Source: Collybiopsis luxurians FD-317 M1 (Eukaryota > Basidiomycota > Agaricomycetes > Agaricales > Omphalotaceae). Taken from it: 64,000 nt of DNA. Below are positions 21,552 to 33,229 of this stretch, piece by piece. The DNA is taken from NCBI GenBank assembly GCA_000827265.1, contig KN834764.1:405041-469040 (forward strand). Direction: 5' to 3'. The translations under genes and the position numbers were made by a program. The notes under the pieces were generated by a model. The model had not been told where the DNA came from. It saw nothing but the letters and a program-made list of their open reading frames with translations, and searched no databases. Each line of letters opens with the position of its first letter. The first letter of the stretch is position 1.

Positions 21552-23366
21552 ATGCAATTCACCCCAGCTATGGACAAACTCTCGTGAGTATCTCGATTTC
21601 GTTCTTATACCACCCAACCACATAATCCAACTTCTTCACTTTCTTAATTTTGGTCGCTAACAGCAATACTTTGTGGGGTACAACGTCTGCTGTCGGGGCC
21701 GGTCTGTGTCTCTTGGTTTTCGTCATCATCATCGTCGTATGGTTGCATCCCGAATCCCGTCCATGCTTCGATCGCGTCAGTTTTCGCATAGTCACGGTTG
21801 CTTTGATAGCGAAGTAAGTCTTCTCAGGTATAGATTATTGAATCGTCTATTAAACATGTGCATAGTATGACCTTTGCAATTTCCAGCTCTGTAGCAGGCT
21901 TGACGATCCACGATGGATTTATGTGCGGTTTTTCGATATTTGTTTTACAGGTTCGCGGTAGGTTTTGATCTGCTCCTATACGGAAGCTTAGTTTGTACTT
22001 TAAGTCATCACAACAAATTTCGAGCTTGCTCGTGCTTTGTGTGGCTCTGAATCTTCAGTAAGTACTAATTGTACGGGAAACTACAAAACATTTCTTGATC
22101 CGGCCGCTAGGCTCGTCGTTGTCAACGGTGTCAATGGCCGAAACATGGAAAAATTCTACTTCATATTTTCCTTCCTATTGTCTGCAGCTCTAGTGATTCC
22201 ACCTTATGCTGCCAACCAGTACGGGTGAGCATGTTTTGAAACCTCCAGAGTACACGCTCTAGCTCGAGTCTACAATGCAGTTGGGATCCCTTGGAGCATG
22301 TTTGCTGGTACAAGAACGACAACCTAAAGGAGAGACTGGTGTGGCAGGTAAATCAAGATCAAGAATTCTGCTGCAAAGTTTGATCCTCCGAATTTACAAC
22401 CTACTCTTCTAGATAGGGACACAAATGGCATGGACGGGATTGGCAGCTGTAGCTGAAATTGGAATATCCATCTCCGTTTTACTGTTTCTATTATCGCATC
22501 ATGTGAGTGAGTTTCCTCCACAGAATACATGAAGCTGATGTAGTTGCAATCGAATTTAGGTACGCATGCATCGCATTTTTGTCTCTACAAGCACTTCGAT
22601 TTCGCCACAAGTCATCCATTCAAATAGTTTCAGGCTTATTATTCTCCGCATTGGATTGTATCCGATTGCATCTTGCTTCGTGAACCTTCTAACCGTATTC
22701 ACGGCTCTCCATTCAACAATATCGAATGGTATTCATAGTCGAGCGGTGAGTTTTAGGATGAAGCTGTAATAGTTACTCATTAATGGTCTGAGTTGGTAGG
22801 ACTACGATATTCTTCTCTTGAGTAAGTTTCGGGAGTACACTAGGAAGAACAGATAGTTGACTCCGTGGCTTTTGAAAGGTGACGCGCTATATGGCATAAG
22901 ACCCATTGTCTATGCCCTTCTTGCGGCTTCAGACCCTGTGAGCATAGTGAAAAATCTAATTTGTATTCGTCTCTTTAATTTGATTCAATCTCTATCCCAG
23001 GCTTTGGTACGGGGTGTTAAGACTCTGTATAAAGTCTTTCGAGGAACGCATATCCCCGACTCCTCCATCGGGAAGCCGTCCACTCAAAATCAATCGAATG
23101 CTGTCGTTGTTCATATCGAGCTCGCAACGTTCCAGGATCATGGGCCTGTGGAAAGCCACTCACAAGGAGAAGCAAAGCTAGGCTCAGTAGATCATAAAAA
23201 CCAGCCTGCAGCAGAGGAGACACCTCCGGACTTCTCCAGAGTTAGAGGCTCGTTTCAGCGACGGGATGATGGCCCGGAGAATGGCGGAGATTCTCAAGTT
23301 TGGGAGGTGCTTCGGCGCGAAGAGGCTATGAAGCAGGAGATGGCTGCTTTGAACAGACAGATTTAA
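21552..23366 (+). CDS. Seven-transmembrane receptor-like protein (fungal GPCR-like)
   Basis: A multi-exon gene with at least seven short introns, starting MQFTPAMDKLS at 21552. Landmarks are a first membrane span (AGLCLLVFVIIIVVWL), then CFDRVSFRIVTVALIANLTF, CVALNLQ joined by splicing to LVVVNGVNGRNMEKFYF, AALVIPPYAANQYG, IGTQMAWTGLAAVAEIGISI, RLIILRIGLYPIASCFVNL, and a cytoplasmic tail ending MKQEMAALNRQI at 23366. The RVSFRI, LNLQLV, NGVNG..MEK, IPPYAA and LYPIASC motifs fit a basidiomycete family annotated as G-protein-coupled-receptor-like. Exon borders between 21850 and 22070 are tentative. Ligand unknown. Confidence 0.7.
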
Positions 23367-23505
23367 GTCTACATCGCTTATGTGTTTTCTTAATACGTTA
23401 CTTTCAACTTTCATTTCAGTTATATGCAAATACATGCAAAAAATAGTGTAGATATTAACATAAAAGGATATTAAGATAGAAGAATATTAGGGAGCTCTTG
23501 GAAAA

Positions 23506-25913
23506 TCAAGGAGTACTTGAGCTGCCCGCAGCTGCCACTGCACCGGACTCAGAGGTTGCATTCACATCAACGACGTGACTGGCGAATGGAATTGGGTCAG
23601 ACGTATCGAAGTTGGACCACCGTTTAGCATCAAATCCACTTCCCCTCTTACCATCCCGCCGAATATCAGCGACTTTCCACTCCCTCCTCCTCCAACTTCC
23701 ACTGTCGCCCGCAGCGCCCTTTCCAATTACTTTCTTGTTCTGGCCCCTGCTCTCGAAAATGAACTTTTGTCCCTTCCCCCGGCCCGACAACGAAGTCGTT
23801 ATTTCATACTCCCACCGCTTCGTGAACAGAGACGAAAAAATTTCCCAGTGACCCGGTCGCTCATCTCCCGACACAGTAATGACAGTGCTCGTTCGAGATT
23901 GAGCGGCCGAGTCGGTGGATGCTCCGCGGGATGATCCAGATCCAGCACCACCAGCAAAAGACTTCGACAACGACGAATTGAAAGATTGCACCAACGGTCG
24001 AGTTGCACTGGGTCGCAGCTCCGGTTCATTCATAGAGACAGTCTCATGTCGTACGCGGATGGTGGAATGTTGCACGATTCTGACTGGTTTGTATTCCCTC
24101 CATTGATCAAAGCAAGCGACTAAAACGACAGTTTCGATAGAGGGATGGGCGAGACTTAAAGGTTCGGAGCTATCGATGGAGAGAGTCGGACTAGTTTGAG
24201 TGTGAGTTTGACCAGTAGGGAAAATCTTGTCCATTGCAGATCTCGGCAACCATGACGGTCTGAAACTCGTCGACCCGGTCTGACTTTGGTCCTTTTCGTC
24301 CAAAGCCACAAGTATCGCTGCATTTCTTTGGCTTACGTCGCCTATCTTCTCGACCTTCCAAACCTCCAGACGTTTCAGTTCGAGGCGCCGGAGTCGAGAA
24401 ACACCTTCGCGATGAATATCGCAATTGGTATCTCCGCTGGCGCTTCGACGAAGGATGACTGGTAAATCACGCTAAAGAGGAAAAGATTAAATTCCAGCCA
24501 TTCTATAATGAAAGGAGAAGATACACACCCAATAAATTGTCTCCTCCTTTTTCGTCGAAAGCAGCAGCTTCAAACTTTCCAAACCTCTCGGGCAGCTTTC
24601 ATACAACTCCTGCAACTCCTTGATCTGATCGTACGGCACCGGCCTATGATGTTCCACCCCATTCTCATCATACGTGTACGAGCCTTCCTGTACATTCTCC
24701 GAGAAATCGACCCAGATACTCAAATTCTTCAACATCCGTAGGCACTTGAGATAGCTCTTGACCCTGTGCAAGGCAAGAGCCCCACAGTACGCCTCATGCG
24801 TCAGGTCAACCTCGCACAAGCTGTCTATGTGACCTGTCGGAAATGCATGGGGAGAAGGAAGGCCGCAGCTATGATACTGTAAGAGAGGCAGATTGCATTC
24901 CTGAAATATGAGAGTGCCACAGGCGCGATATTTAAAGTAGCGGAGGGTACTCCGATGCTTCTCGAGGAAGGCAACAAAAGCTTTTTCCAGGCCTAAATCG
25001 AGCACGGAATCATTTCTCGCAGCTTCGAAGCAGGTACGGGAGATGGAAAGGGTATGGAGGCGAGGCCAGTGGGCGTGGAGGAGTGGTTCTATGATTAATG
25101 TACGTTTGGTGCGCATCGTAGCGCCGGCGTCGCCAAGAACGAGGGATTCGAGGTTGGGGCTTCGTTGGATAATCATAGTCCAGAGCGCTTGAGGGAGCTG
25201 TTCTCCGTGACGGTTGACTTGGGGGACACATGAGCGGTTTTCGGAGTATCAGGAAAAAGGAGAAACGTACACTTCGGATCTAAACACTCGTAATGAAGTT
25301 CAGTAGTCAGAGAAAAACTACGCAGATTAGAGAAGCCAAACAGCTACGCAAATTGAAGATTGAATTAGACTCAAATGCCATAGCACGCTGAAACCTGCCT
25401 ACCTCGCTTTCAGGATCCAACGGATCGTTTCCAATATTCGTCCCAATATCCTTCAACTGCGGACATCCAGCCCGCAAACTAGCCCAGAGTTGACTCGGGG
25501 GGGCTTCAATTCCATCCCAGATGAACTTTTCGAGGTTGTGCAAGTGTGGAGCCAACCGTTCAACGGCATTGGCGAGGTCTCGTTCACCTGCGAGACGTTT
25601 CTTGGAATATTCACGGAGATAGCAGGGGCGCAAAACGAGGGATACGACGGTACAAGCTATGTGAGTGTTATCGAGGAGGAAATGAATGAGTTTGAGGGCA
25701 TCGTTGAGGTCTCGGACCTCGATGTCGCGATAGAGATACGGGAGAAAGTAATCATGGATAGCTTTAGACTAGGATTAAAGGTCGGTTTTTTGTAGATATG
25801 AATACGTATTCAAGACTTACAGTCAGAATAAGATTGAAAATATCAGTTCTGGTTGCGATAAGAGAGGCAACCTCTCGGAGGGCAATCTGTGGAACAGTTT
25901 GAATCTGAGACAT
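23506..25913 (-). CDS. F-box/LRR-like protein with long C-terminal extension (728 aa)
   Basis: Five exons (25913-25821, 25768-25403, 25343-25271, 25217-24529, 24471-23506) join in phase to 728 aa, strong evidence for a working gene. It starts MSQIQTVPQIALREVASLIA and continues LTSKAIHDYFLPYLYRDIEV, a degenerate F-box-like start common in basidiomycetes. LRR-like segments follow (RLAPHLHNLEKFIWDG, IIQRSPNLESLVLGD, LPLLQYHSC). The last exon is basic and Ser/Gly-rich (GGAGSGSSRGASTDS) and contains HWEIFSSLFTKRWEYEI. This tail is unusual for the family and could be a fused neighbour, but the splice phase supports one gene. Cellular target unknown. Confidence 0.75.
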
Positions 25914-26354
25914 TATCTAGTAGCGAAGGTTTAGCGAAGGTGAGGGTTATCTTGAGGAGGTGGCTTCCTCCGGTATTTATACTGCTGGAATGATCGTTCG
26001 TTCATTTTGTAGCGATGTTTTTATTGTACTTCAATTGTTCTTTTGAAGGTCCAAGCGGCGTTTACTTGACCAGCGTCTGTGGCGAGAGCTGGAGATCGTG
26101 ATCAGAAGTCATAGGTAGGGCGTCAATATTCAATGAGTAAGTAAGTATGGGTTAACAAGAAATTCAGGAGACAAGATCGAAGCTTATTCTTTGCTTTACA
26201 AAAAAGAACTATCAAATCGAGCCCCGCGTTTTGAGATGACCGAAGTGAACAAGCTAGAGCACAAGCCGGGCGCTTAGCGCTTGTTTTCGTTTCGTATTAG
26301 CAATTCATAGGCGCCCAAGTCTTCTTTGCACCACCTCATGTATCTTTGCTCAAA
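25914..26354. other. Intergenic between divergent F-box genes
   Basis: Includes GGGCGCTTAGCGCTTG near 26268, a GCGC-rich motif also found upstream of other F-box copies. No gene seen. Confidence 0.35.
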
Positions 26355-27966
26355 ATGAGGCGACATTATCTTGAATCCCTGAGCAATTGTGAATCTGTCA
26401 AATGTACGTGATAGAACGCATTCGGAGCTTGGTCTAGCATCGGACAGCACGGACGAGGTCAGTGCAATTCTGGAGGACGTGGGGAAGGACTTGGAGGATT
26501 ATGGGACAGAAATTGACCGACTGGAAGGTGCTCTTGCGTCTCTGAAAGCGAAGCGGGATCAGCTGGAAGAGTATGCTGCCCATGTTCGGTCTCTAAAGGC
26601 ACCTGTTCGGAAGATTCCGGATGAAGTTCTTTGTAGCATATTTGACGAATGCTGTGACATGAACTACTTTGTAGTCTCTGGACCGTCCTCGACAGCGCTT
26701 AATTCGATTTACAACAAGCCAGCAATGGTCCTTAGCAGCGTTTGTGCTCGCCGGCGACGAAATTCAATCTCTATGCCTAGTATCTGGTCGAGGATATCCC
26801 TGGAGTGGAAATGGTCCACAAGAATGCTCGGATACGATTCTGAGGAACGCTACAACGGCCGTTAATTGTTGACCTTTTATTCTACAAAGAACCATTTTAT
26901 ATGGGCAATGATCGACTACCTCCCATTGTAGCCCGAATATTCGAACAATCGCACCGCTGGCAAAGCGTGACCTTCAAACTTGGCAAGTTCTCCCTTGACG
27001 ATTTTTCCCTTAATGGTAAACCCCTCCACTTTCCTCTCCTAAGTGACATTGAAACTATAGAGCAACCGGAACTTCTCGAGTTCTTTACAAATACAGCACC
27101 GAGGTTGAAGTCTTTGAGAGTCCTATATTATCCCGGTCTTTCGATACCTGATAATTTCCCTTTTAAACTCATCCGACACTTGGAAATAGTTCCTGACGAG
27201 ATCGACATGGATGATCTGTTTCAGCTCGTCCCCAACCTCGAATCGCTGTGGATTACGGAGTATTATACACACCAACTAGCTGACACCAAAATATGTCGAA
27301 CGTTTCCCTCGCTCCACACACTGACTGTAACTGGGCGCATGTTTTACGCTCCCAGAATATTCAGTATTCCCCTTCTTTACCTTCCCCGCACTAAAGACCC
27401 TCAATTTTCATCCGATACCAGATGATTTTGAATACAAGGGTTTTTGGTTCAATCACGACCCATTCATGGAACTTGTGCAACGTTCATCGTTCTTACTCAC
27501 GACTCTGTCAATCCAGAGTCTTTCCATCTCCGATTCCAACCTCGTCCAACTGCTTCGTTACTTTCCGACTCTCCGCGATTTCACTCTCTCCGACGACCAG
27601 ATTGAATATGAACATAGTCCTATCACAGGGCAGCTTATTGAGAGCCTCCATGCGTCTAGAACGAGCTCTCTTCGCCCACAGGCAGAACCTCTTGTTCCAA
27701 GACTGCACTCTTTGACCCTGGACATCGGCGCCTCTGCCTTCCCTGACAACGTGGTGGCGGATATGGTGTGCTCTCGATGGGTTCCCTCTACTGTACACTA
27801 TGGGAACAGTGTATTCAGTTCTATGGAGGCAAAGGTACCTCCAATCGACTGTCTTCGAGAATTTACCATGAAATTTCGCAACAGAGAGAGACCTGGAGAC
27901 ATTTATGAGCCGCTGGACCTGCTCGAGAAGGATGGAATGAGATTGGTCATACGATGGAAGGAATAG
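26355..27966 (+). pseudogene. F-box family pseudogene, copy 2
   Basis: The coiled N-terminal segment (LEDYGTEIDRLEGALASLKA), F-box (VRKIPDEVLCSIFDECCDMN, then MVLSSVCARRRRNSISMP) and C-terminal LRR part (SFLLTTLSIQSLSISDSN to DLLEKDGMRLVIRWKE) all match the copies at 28090 and 56411. The start region is damaged (no MHSC start, TGA at its place), and frame changes occur near 26865 and 27425. Full length but at least three lesions. Confidence 0.85.
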
Positions 27967-28089
27967 GATATCTATTCAGTTACCTATATCAGCTAGGACA
28001 TGTTCTGTAGCTAACCTCGAACCTGAATTTGTAATTTATACCGAAATTCGACTGGGCGCCTATTAAGCGCCTCTTTTTTCCTCTCCAAC

Positions 28090-29766
28090 ATGCAGGTTTG
28101 CTCTCGCTGCAACCGGGGTCTCCTTGAACCCCGGGTTCCGGTAGATTTTACTTCGCCTCACTCGAAAATGCGATCAGAATACGGTCCACTGTCCATCCAA
28201 TCAGATGAAATCTACAATCTTCTTGAAAACCTCTATCAGGATTTGAAAGACGTAGAATCGAGTGGCATGGACGGTGACAGCCACCGCAGCTGCATATTGG
28301 AATACACGAATCAAGTGCAGTCTCTTCTTGCGCCTGTTCGAAACGTTCCGAACGAGGTTTTGGAACGAATCTTCAACGAGTGTTGTGACATCAATCATTT
28401 CGTAGTATCGAAGCCGTCATCCGAGGCCGTCAGCGTCATTCGTACAAAGCCTACAATGGTTCTTAGCAGCGTTTGCGCTCGCTGGCGCAGAAATGTTGTA
28501 TCTATGCCCAATATGTGGTCCAAGATATCGCTCAAGTAGAACTGGGATGTGGCAAAGGATATGGATGGATATGACGAGTCGCAGCTTGAAAATCTCTCCT
28601 TTCCTCTGACGACTTTCCTCAGTCGGTCTCTCGATCATGCGTTGACCATCAAACTTGTGCTGAATGCGACACCAAAGCTCAAGGACGGGAGTATACACCC
28701 ATCCCTGGCGCAGCTGACGCAACACAGCCATCGGTGGCAAAGCCTAAGCTTTGATTCAGACGATTTTGACCTTAGAAGGCATTGCTTTCCTGATCAGAAA
28801 CTGCCCGCCTTTTCCCTTCTCGAAGACCTGGAACTCATAGATGATATGCAAACTGTACATAACTTTCACTATGATCAACCCCTGCCGAAATTGAAAACGC
28901 TTCGAACCACTGTTCTTTATCCAAGCCCGTTCAAGCAAATTCTTCATCTGGAAGTACATGAACATCTGGAAGGTGGCATCCCCGCCCTATTTGCAGCGAT
29001 CCCTAATCTTTTGTCATTGGCTCTGGTCGGAGATTGTCAGCTGGACTACAGATATCCAGACTCACTGTGCTTGGTGCCTCCTTCTATGCAGAGTTTAACT
29101 CTACGTTTCTGTAAAGGATATAAATATCACCCATCTCCTTCATATTCGATATTCCCGTATTCGATATTCCCGTACTTAGATGCATCCTATCTCAAGGCTC
29201 TTTATCTCGAGCTAGTATCGGATCATTCTCAGGATAACGGTTATTAGTTCAACTTTGATTTGTGTATGGCGTTCATACAGCGGTCATCCTGCTCTCTCAC
29301 AATTCTTTCCATTAAAAGCCTCTCACTGTCTGATTTGAAGCTCATTCGCCTCCTACGCCACCTCCCAACCCTCCACGAACTCACCGTCGTTGATGTTGAT
29401 AATGGATACACCTTCAAACCCATAACGTAGCTGCCCATTGAGAGTCTCTCTGTTTCTCGGACTAGCTCCCTCCGCGTCCAAGCGGAGCCTCTCGTTCCGA
29501 GACTGCAGTCTTTGACGCTGGAAGCCAGTGCTCTCGTTTTTCGTGACCAAACGGTTGTGGATATGGTATGTTCTCGATGGAACCCCTCCGCCATTTCCTC
29601 TGCGAGCAGTGCAGCTAACTCTATGGAGACGGACCTACCTCCGGCTGACTGTCTCCAAGAGTTCACTTTGAAATTTCGCAATCGAAAGGATCCCGGGGAT
29701 GCTTATAAGCCGTTGGACCTGATTGAGAAGAGTGGAATGAATTTAGTGATTATATGGATGAAGTAA
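28090..29766 (+). pseudogene. F-box family pseudogene, copy 3: one open frame with three TAG stops
   Basis: ATG 28090 begins MQVCSRCNRGLLEPRVPVDF, matching the family start. The F-box is VRNVPNEVLERIFNECCDIN with MVLSSVCARWRRN. A single frame runs to TAA 29764-29766 (about 558 codons) and is broken only by TAG at 28537-28539, 29245-29247 and 29428-29430. There is no frameshift. A 15-bp tandem duplication (29143-29157 and 29158-29172) repeats YSIFP. It is either recently inactivated or read through. F-box proteins recruit targets to SCF ligases; no target is known. Confidence 0.85.
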
Positions 29767-30639
29767 AAAACCTGTTTATGCGATTTGTAGATTCTTGCTA
29801 AGTATTTTCATGGTACGACCTTTTAGTAGTGTTGATACAGTTGCATAGGTACCTTCGAAGTAGACACATGTATGTTTGTAATAAGTTTTTGAAGTCCAGC
29901 GTAGTCCGAGATTCAAAAGAGAATCGGTACTCCCAAACATAGCGGAGATGTCACATTGAAGAGAACTGGATTTATTTTATGACATACGCAGAGATTAGCT
30001 ACGAATCTAGACTCCTGTCGGCGACTACGGAGAAAGAGTGCAAAGTTTAGATTTAAAATTGTAGAATACTAAAAGCAAGGCTGAACGTACTACCAGACTG
30101 GCACTGAGAAATTATGGATCTGGCCGCAGATGTCATTTAAAGTGCCTGTACTATGAGGTTGAGGGTAGTGCTGGAACAAAACGAAGAGGTGATGGTTATT
30201 GATATTGACTGGAGATACATGACCGTTTTAGAATCGCAAGTGGCTTTAAGGAGAGGAATCGCTCAGAGGCGGAGCCTCTTCCGCCGACTGGCTCTTCCCT
30301 ACTTGCATCGAAGATCGATGATGACGATGTTGAGGGAGCTTTCGTGGTACTATACCTGCATCCTGAACCACAAGGATGTGGTTGGGCGCTTTGAACCTTG
30401 AGCAACGCGTTACGGAGTTACTTATCAAAGTAAACAGCGATGCAGGACAGGACCTGGATACTGAGGTCATGGTGAAAGGCTAAGAAGCGACGGCGGCGAC
30501 AGTCAAACCAGTTTGACTTATCAAGCGCAGGCAAACGTTTAAGGCTTAAGCCCCACTTGAACTATTCCAATAAGTTTCCTCTTGTAAAGGCATAAATACT
30601 GACAAAAGAGTAATCTCGATACTACTCCATCTAAAATCG
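29767..30639. other. Intergenic region between convergent genes, no gene seen
   Basis: Open frames at 30153-30470 overlap on both strands without motifs. The region carries the 3' flanks of the F-box copy and of the carotenoid oxygenase. Confidence 0.35.
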
Positions 30640-32394
30640 TCAGAGGGTATTCGGACTCCTCTTTTGTGACCAAATACCATGAAAACCAATCGGGAAAACA
30701 GTTTCCATTTCTGCCCGAGCACATTCTTTCATACTCTGTGCATCTAAGATCACCAACATGCTTTTGCCTCGATTTCCATCCAATACAACACTCAAAATCA
30801 CACCGTCGTCTTCGGCTTTGCTACCTGGGCGCGGTACAAATACGGGTTCACTCGGTGTATACCCAGGGACTCCCCAAAATCTATGTCTTTCCTCCGCATT
30901 CTGCATGTCGAGTTTCACAATCCTATCAGCAAAGGAGTGCTCTTGACCAGGGGTGTAGGATTCGTTTATTCCGTACGCAAAGCGGTAAGGTCGATGACTA
31001 AACGCCGGGTTGATTGTAGGAAGTTCAATGGATTCGGAAGGAGGAAGAGTGAACATGACTTCAGCCTGAGCGATTGAATCAGCGGTTGAAGACGTGACAG
31101 CAGGAAGACGGAAACGGCGGGGGCGTCCTATGAGCCCTTCGGAGTTTTTGGCAAAAGGCGTACGCAATTTATCGAGGTAGAGAGAATGGATCACAGAGTG
31201 GTCTTCATAGACTGACATATCAATTATGATGTCGTCGCTTGTGGGATCGTCATAGGCATTGATCTGGTGGAAGCAGAAGAACGCCGGTGTCTGAGCATTC
31301 AAATTGAATTCTTGTCAAAAGATAAGCGTACATGGATTTAGACATCATTCTTACCTTGTACTTGGCTATCACCCCGCCATTCTTCTTGTCGATCACATAG
31401 AAAAGACTGTCCACATTTGGTTTCCATTTCTCGATAGCTTGAGCAATATTCTGATTGTAGAGAATGGATAGTCCATAGCTTCAGATAGTACAAGTTTGAG
31501 ATATCAATGTAAATGGTCAAGGAAGAAACCAACTAACCCAGCGATATGAGCTTGCCATATTGCAAGTACAACATATTTTGAGGTCATGGCGAAAGAATGG
31601 AGATAAGAGGGAGGAGCATCTTCAATCTGGGCAATAATGTCCACGGAAGCATCACCTTTGATTCTGAATATCTTATATGTGGGAAAGCGACCACCAAGTT
31701 TGCAAGAGAAATTGTAGAACTCATTGGCCTCCTTGTCCCAACACGAGTGAGCAGCACTCAATTGACCGTCAAGACGTGAATCTAGGGCTTTGTAGGAAGC
31801 GGAGGCGAGTGGTTCAAGAGAAATGGGATCAAGGAGCTGGAGAGCATCTGAATCGGTCTTTGCAACAAGATACCGGGGCCCTGAATGGTCATGGAGCTTC
31901 ACTTCGGAAGGTAACCCTTCAATGATATTATCCCACCCAGGCATATCCGCGCTCAGGGTAACTTGAACGTTAACTCCAGACGGACTCAGAGAATCAGTCG
32001 AAGAAGCCATTTGCTGGAATGTAGTGAAAAACTTGCGGAATATGCTCTGGCAGATGTCTGGCTGTTGACCAAATGAGATTCTCGGGAGTTTTCCCTGCTC
32101 CGAAATCTGCCTCTCAAAATCCTCCGATGATTTTCGAGAGCTATAAGATACTCGTTGACTCTCGGGGTGAATCTCGAACCGATGATTCATACCGAGTCCG
32201 TCAAACCAGTGTTGAATGTCGACTGATTGTGAAGGGTTTGCGGAGGAAGGTATGTGGTATGTGCCGGGGCCCGTTCGATAGAGGACACCAGCAAGCCATG
32301 AAGGAATGGTCCCTTGAATTGCTAGGCTGATTGGAACACGTTGCTCCAGGGCATTGTCGAAACCGACAACGCTGGACTGTATGCTACTGGACAT
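30640..32394 (-). CDS. Carotenoid cleavage oxygenase (RPE65/CCD family), paralogue 1
   Basis: Exons 32394-31538, 31478-31355 and 31290-30640 give 543 aa. Start MSSSIQSSVVGFDNALEQRV. Family landmarks are GVLYRTGPGTYHIP, HWFDGLGMNHRFEI, and the four iron-binding histidines in SAAHSCWDKE, SYLHSFAMTS, FFCFHQINAYDDP and IGFHGIW. These enzymes use non-haem Fe(II) and O2 to split conjugated double bonds of carotenoids or related polyenes or stilbenes. Residues near the third His (NAYDDP) and the propeller motifs are intact, so it should be active. Intron positions are identical to paralogue 2 at 41563. Substrate unknown; no carotenoid biosynthesis genes are in the window. Confidence 0.93.
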
Positions 32395-32790
32395 ATTCGA
32401 GTCGGTGAAGGCAAGAGGAAGATAAAAGACGACCCTAAGATTGGCGAAGCGAAGAAGTACGGAAAATGGGTGCACAGATGGGGTATGTTCCTATGTAGTT
32501 CAAAAGCAGAGTACACGACAGGGTCACTATACAAGCATTGACGCACGTCCACGCGCGGTAACCACTTAAGGTAGGTCTGGTACAGTAGTAGCAACAATTG
32601 CTGCGCGCTTTGAGCAAATATGGGTCAGTTCGAAATCTGACCGCTGCGCAGCGTGCACAAGATTTGGAGGTCCATAGCGTTTATGTATTGATTGAATTTT
32701 TGAAGGTCCGACAGTGCTTTGAAGCGTTTGTTCTAGGTCCGTTGCCATTTCGTTTTGGGGAGTTGCTTTCTACTCGGCTCTGGTAGCAGT
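32395..32790 (-). promoter_or_regulatory. Upstream region of carotenoid oxygenase 1, duplicated elsewhere
   Basis: This approximately 400-bp region is repeated with high similarity at 40953-41370 (shared: GATTGGCGAAGCGAAG, GACGCACGTCCAC, GTTCGAAATCTGACCGCTGC, TTTCTACTCGGCTCTGGTA). It contains the leader and probably the promoter. Confidence 0.6.
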
Positions 32791-33229
32791 ACTAGTGAAC
32801 AATTTGCATTATGTAACAACATTAGCAATTCAATCCGAAATCTTGCCGAAATCTACTCGGCCAGATTATGTAATCACTGATAAGACAAGTTGGTACATGT
32901 CAGTTTAACCGACCGTGAATGCGTGAACAATGAAAGTACTGAATGTTCAATCCGCTCACTAAACTTTTTGTTTTTCGGCAAGTCCTGAGCAGAATTTTTT
33001 TTCGACCATACTTAAAGCTTAAAAGCTTAAGCGCTTAAGGTCCAGTCAAAACCCGGTCCGGGCATATCTGAAGATACTTAATGTGGAATTCTGAAGTTTC
33101 CAAAATGCCCGCCAAATTTTCCTTGTTTTGCACCATAGATTGGGAAAATCCGGGATATATCGGTGTATTTCATGATTATTACCACTACATATGGAACAAT
33201 CGGGTACTACTGTTCCTTGTTTCATTCTC
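32791..33229. other. Intergenic, no gene seen
   Basis: Contains a 14-bp perfect palindrome CTTAAGCGCTTAAG (33026-33039) next to AAGCTTAAAAGCTT repeats. Confidence 0.35.
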
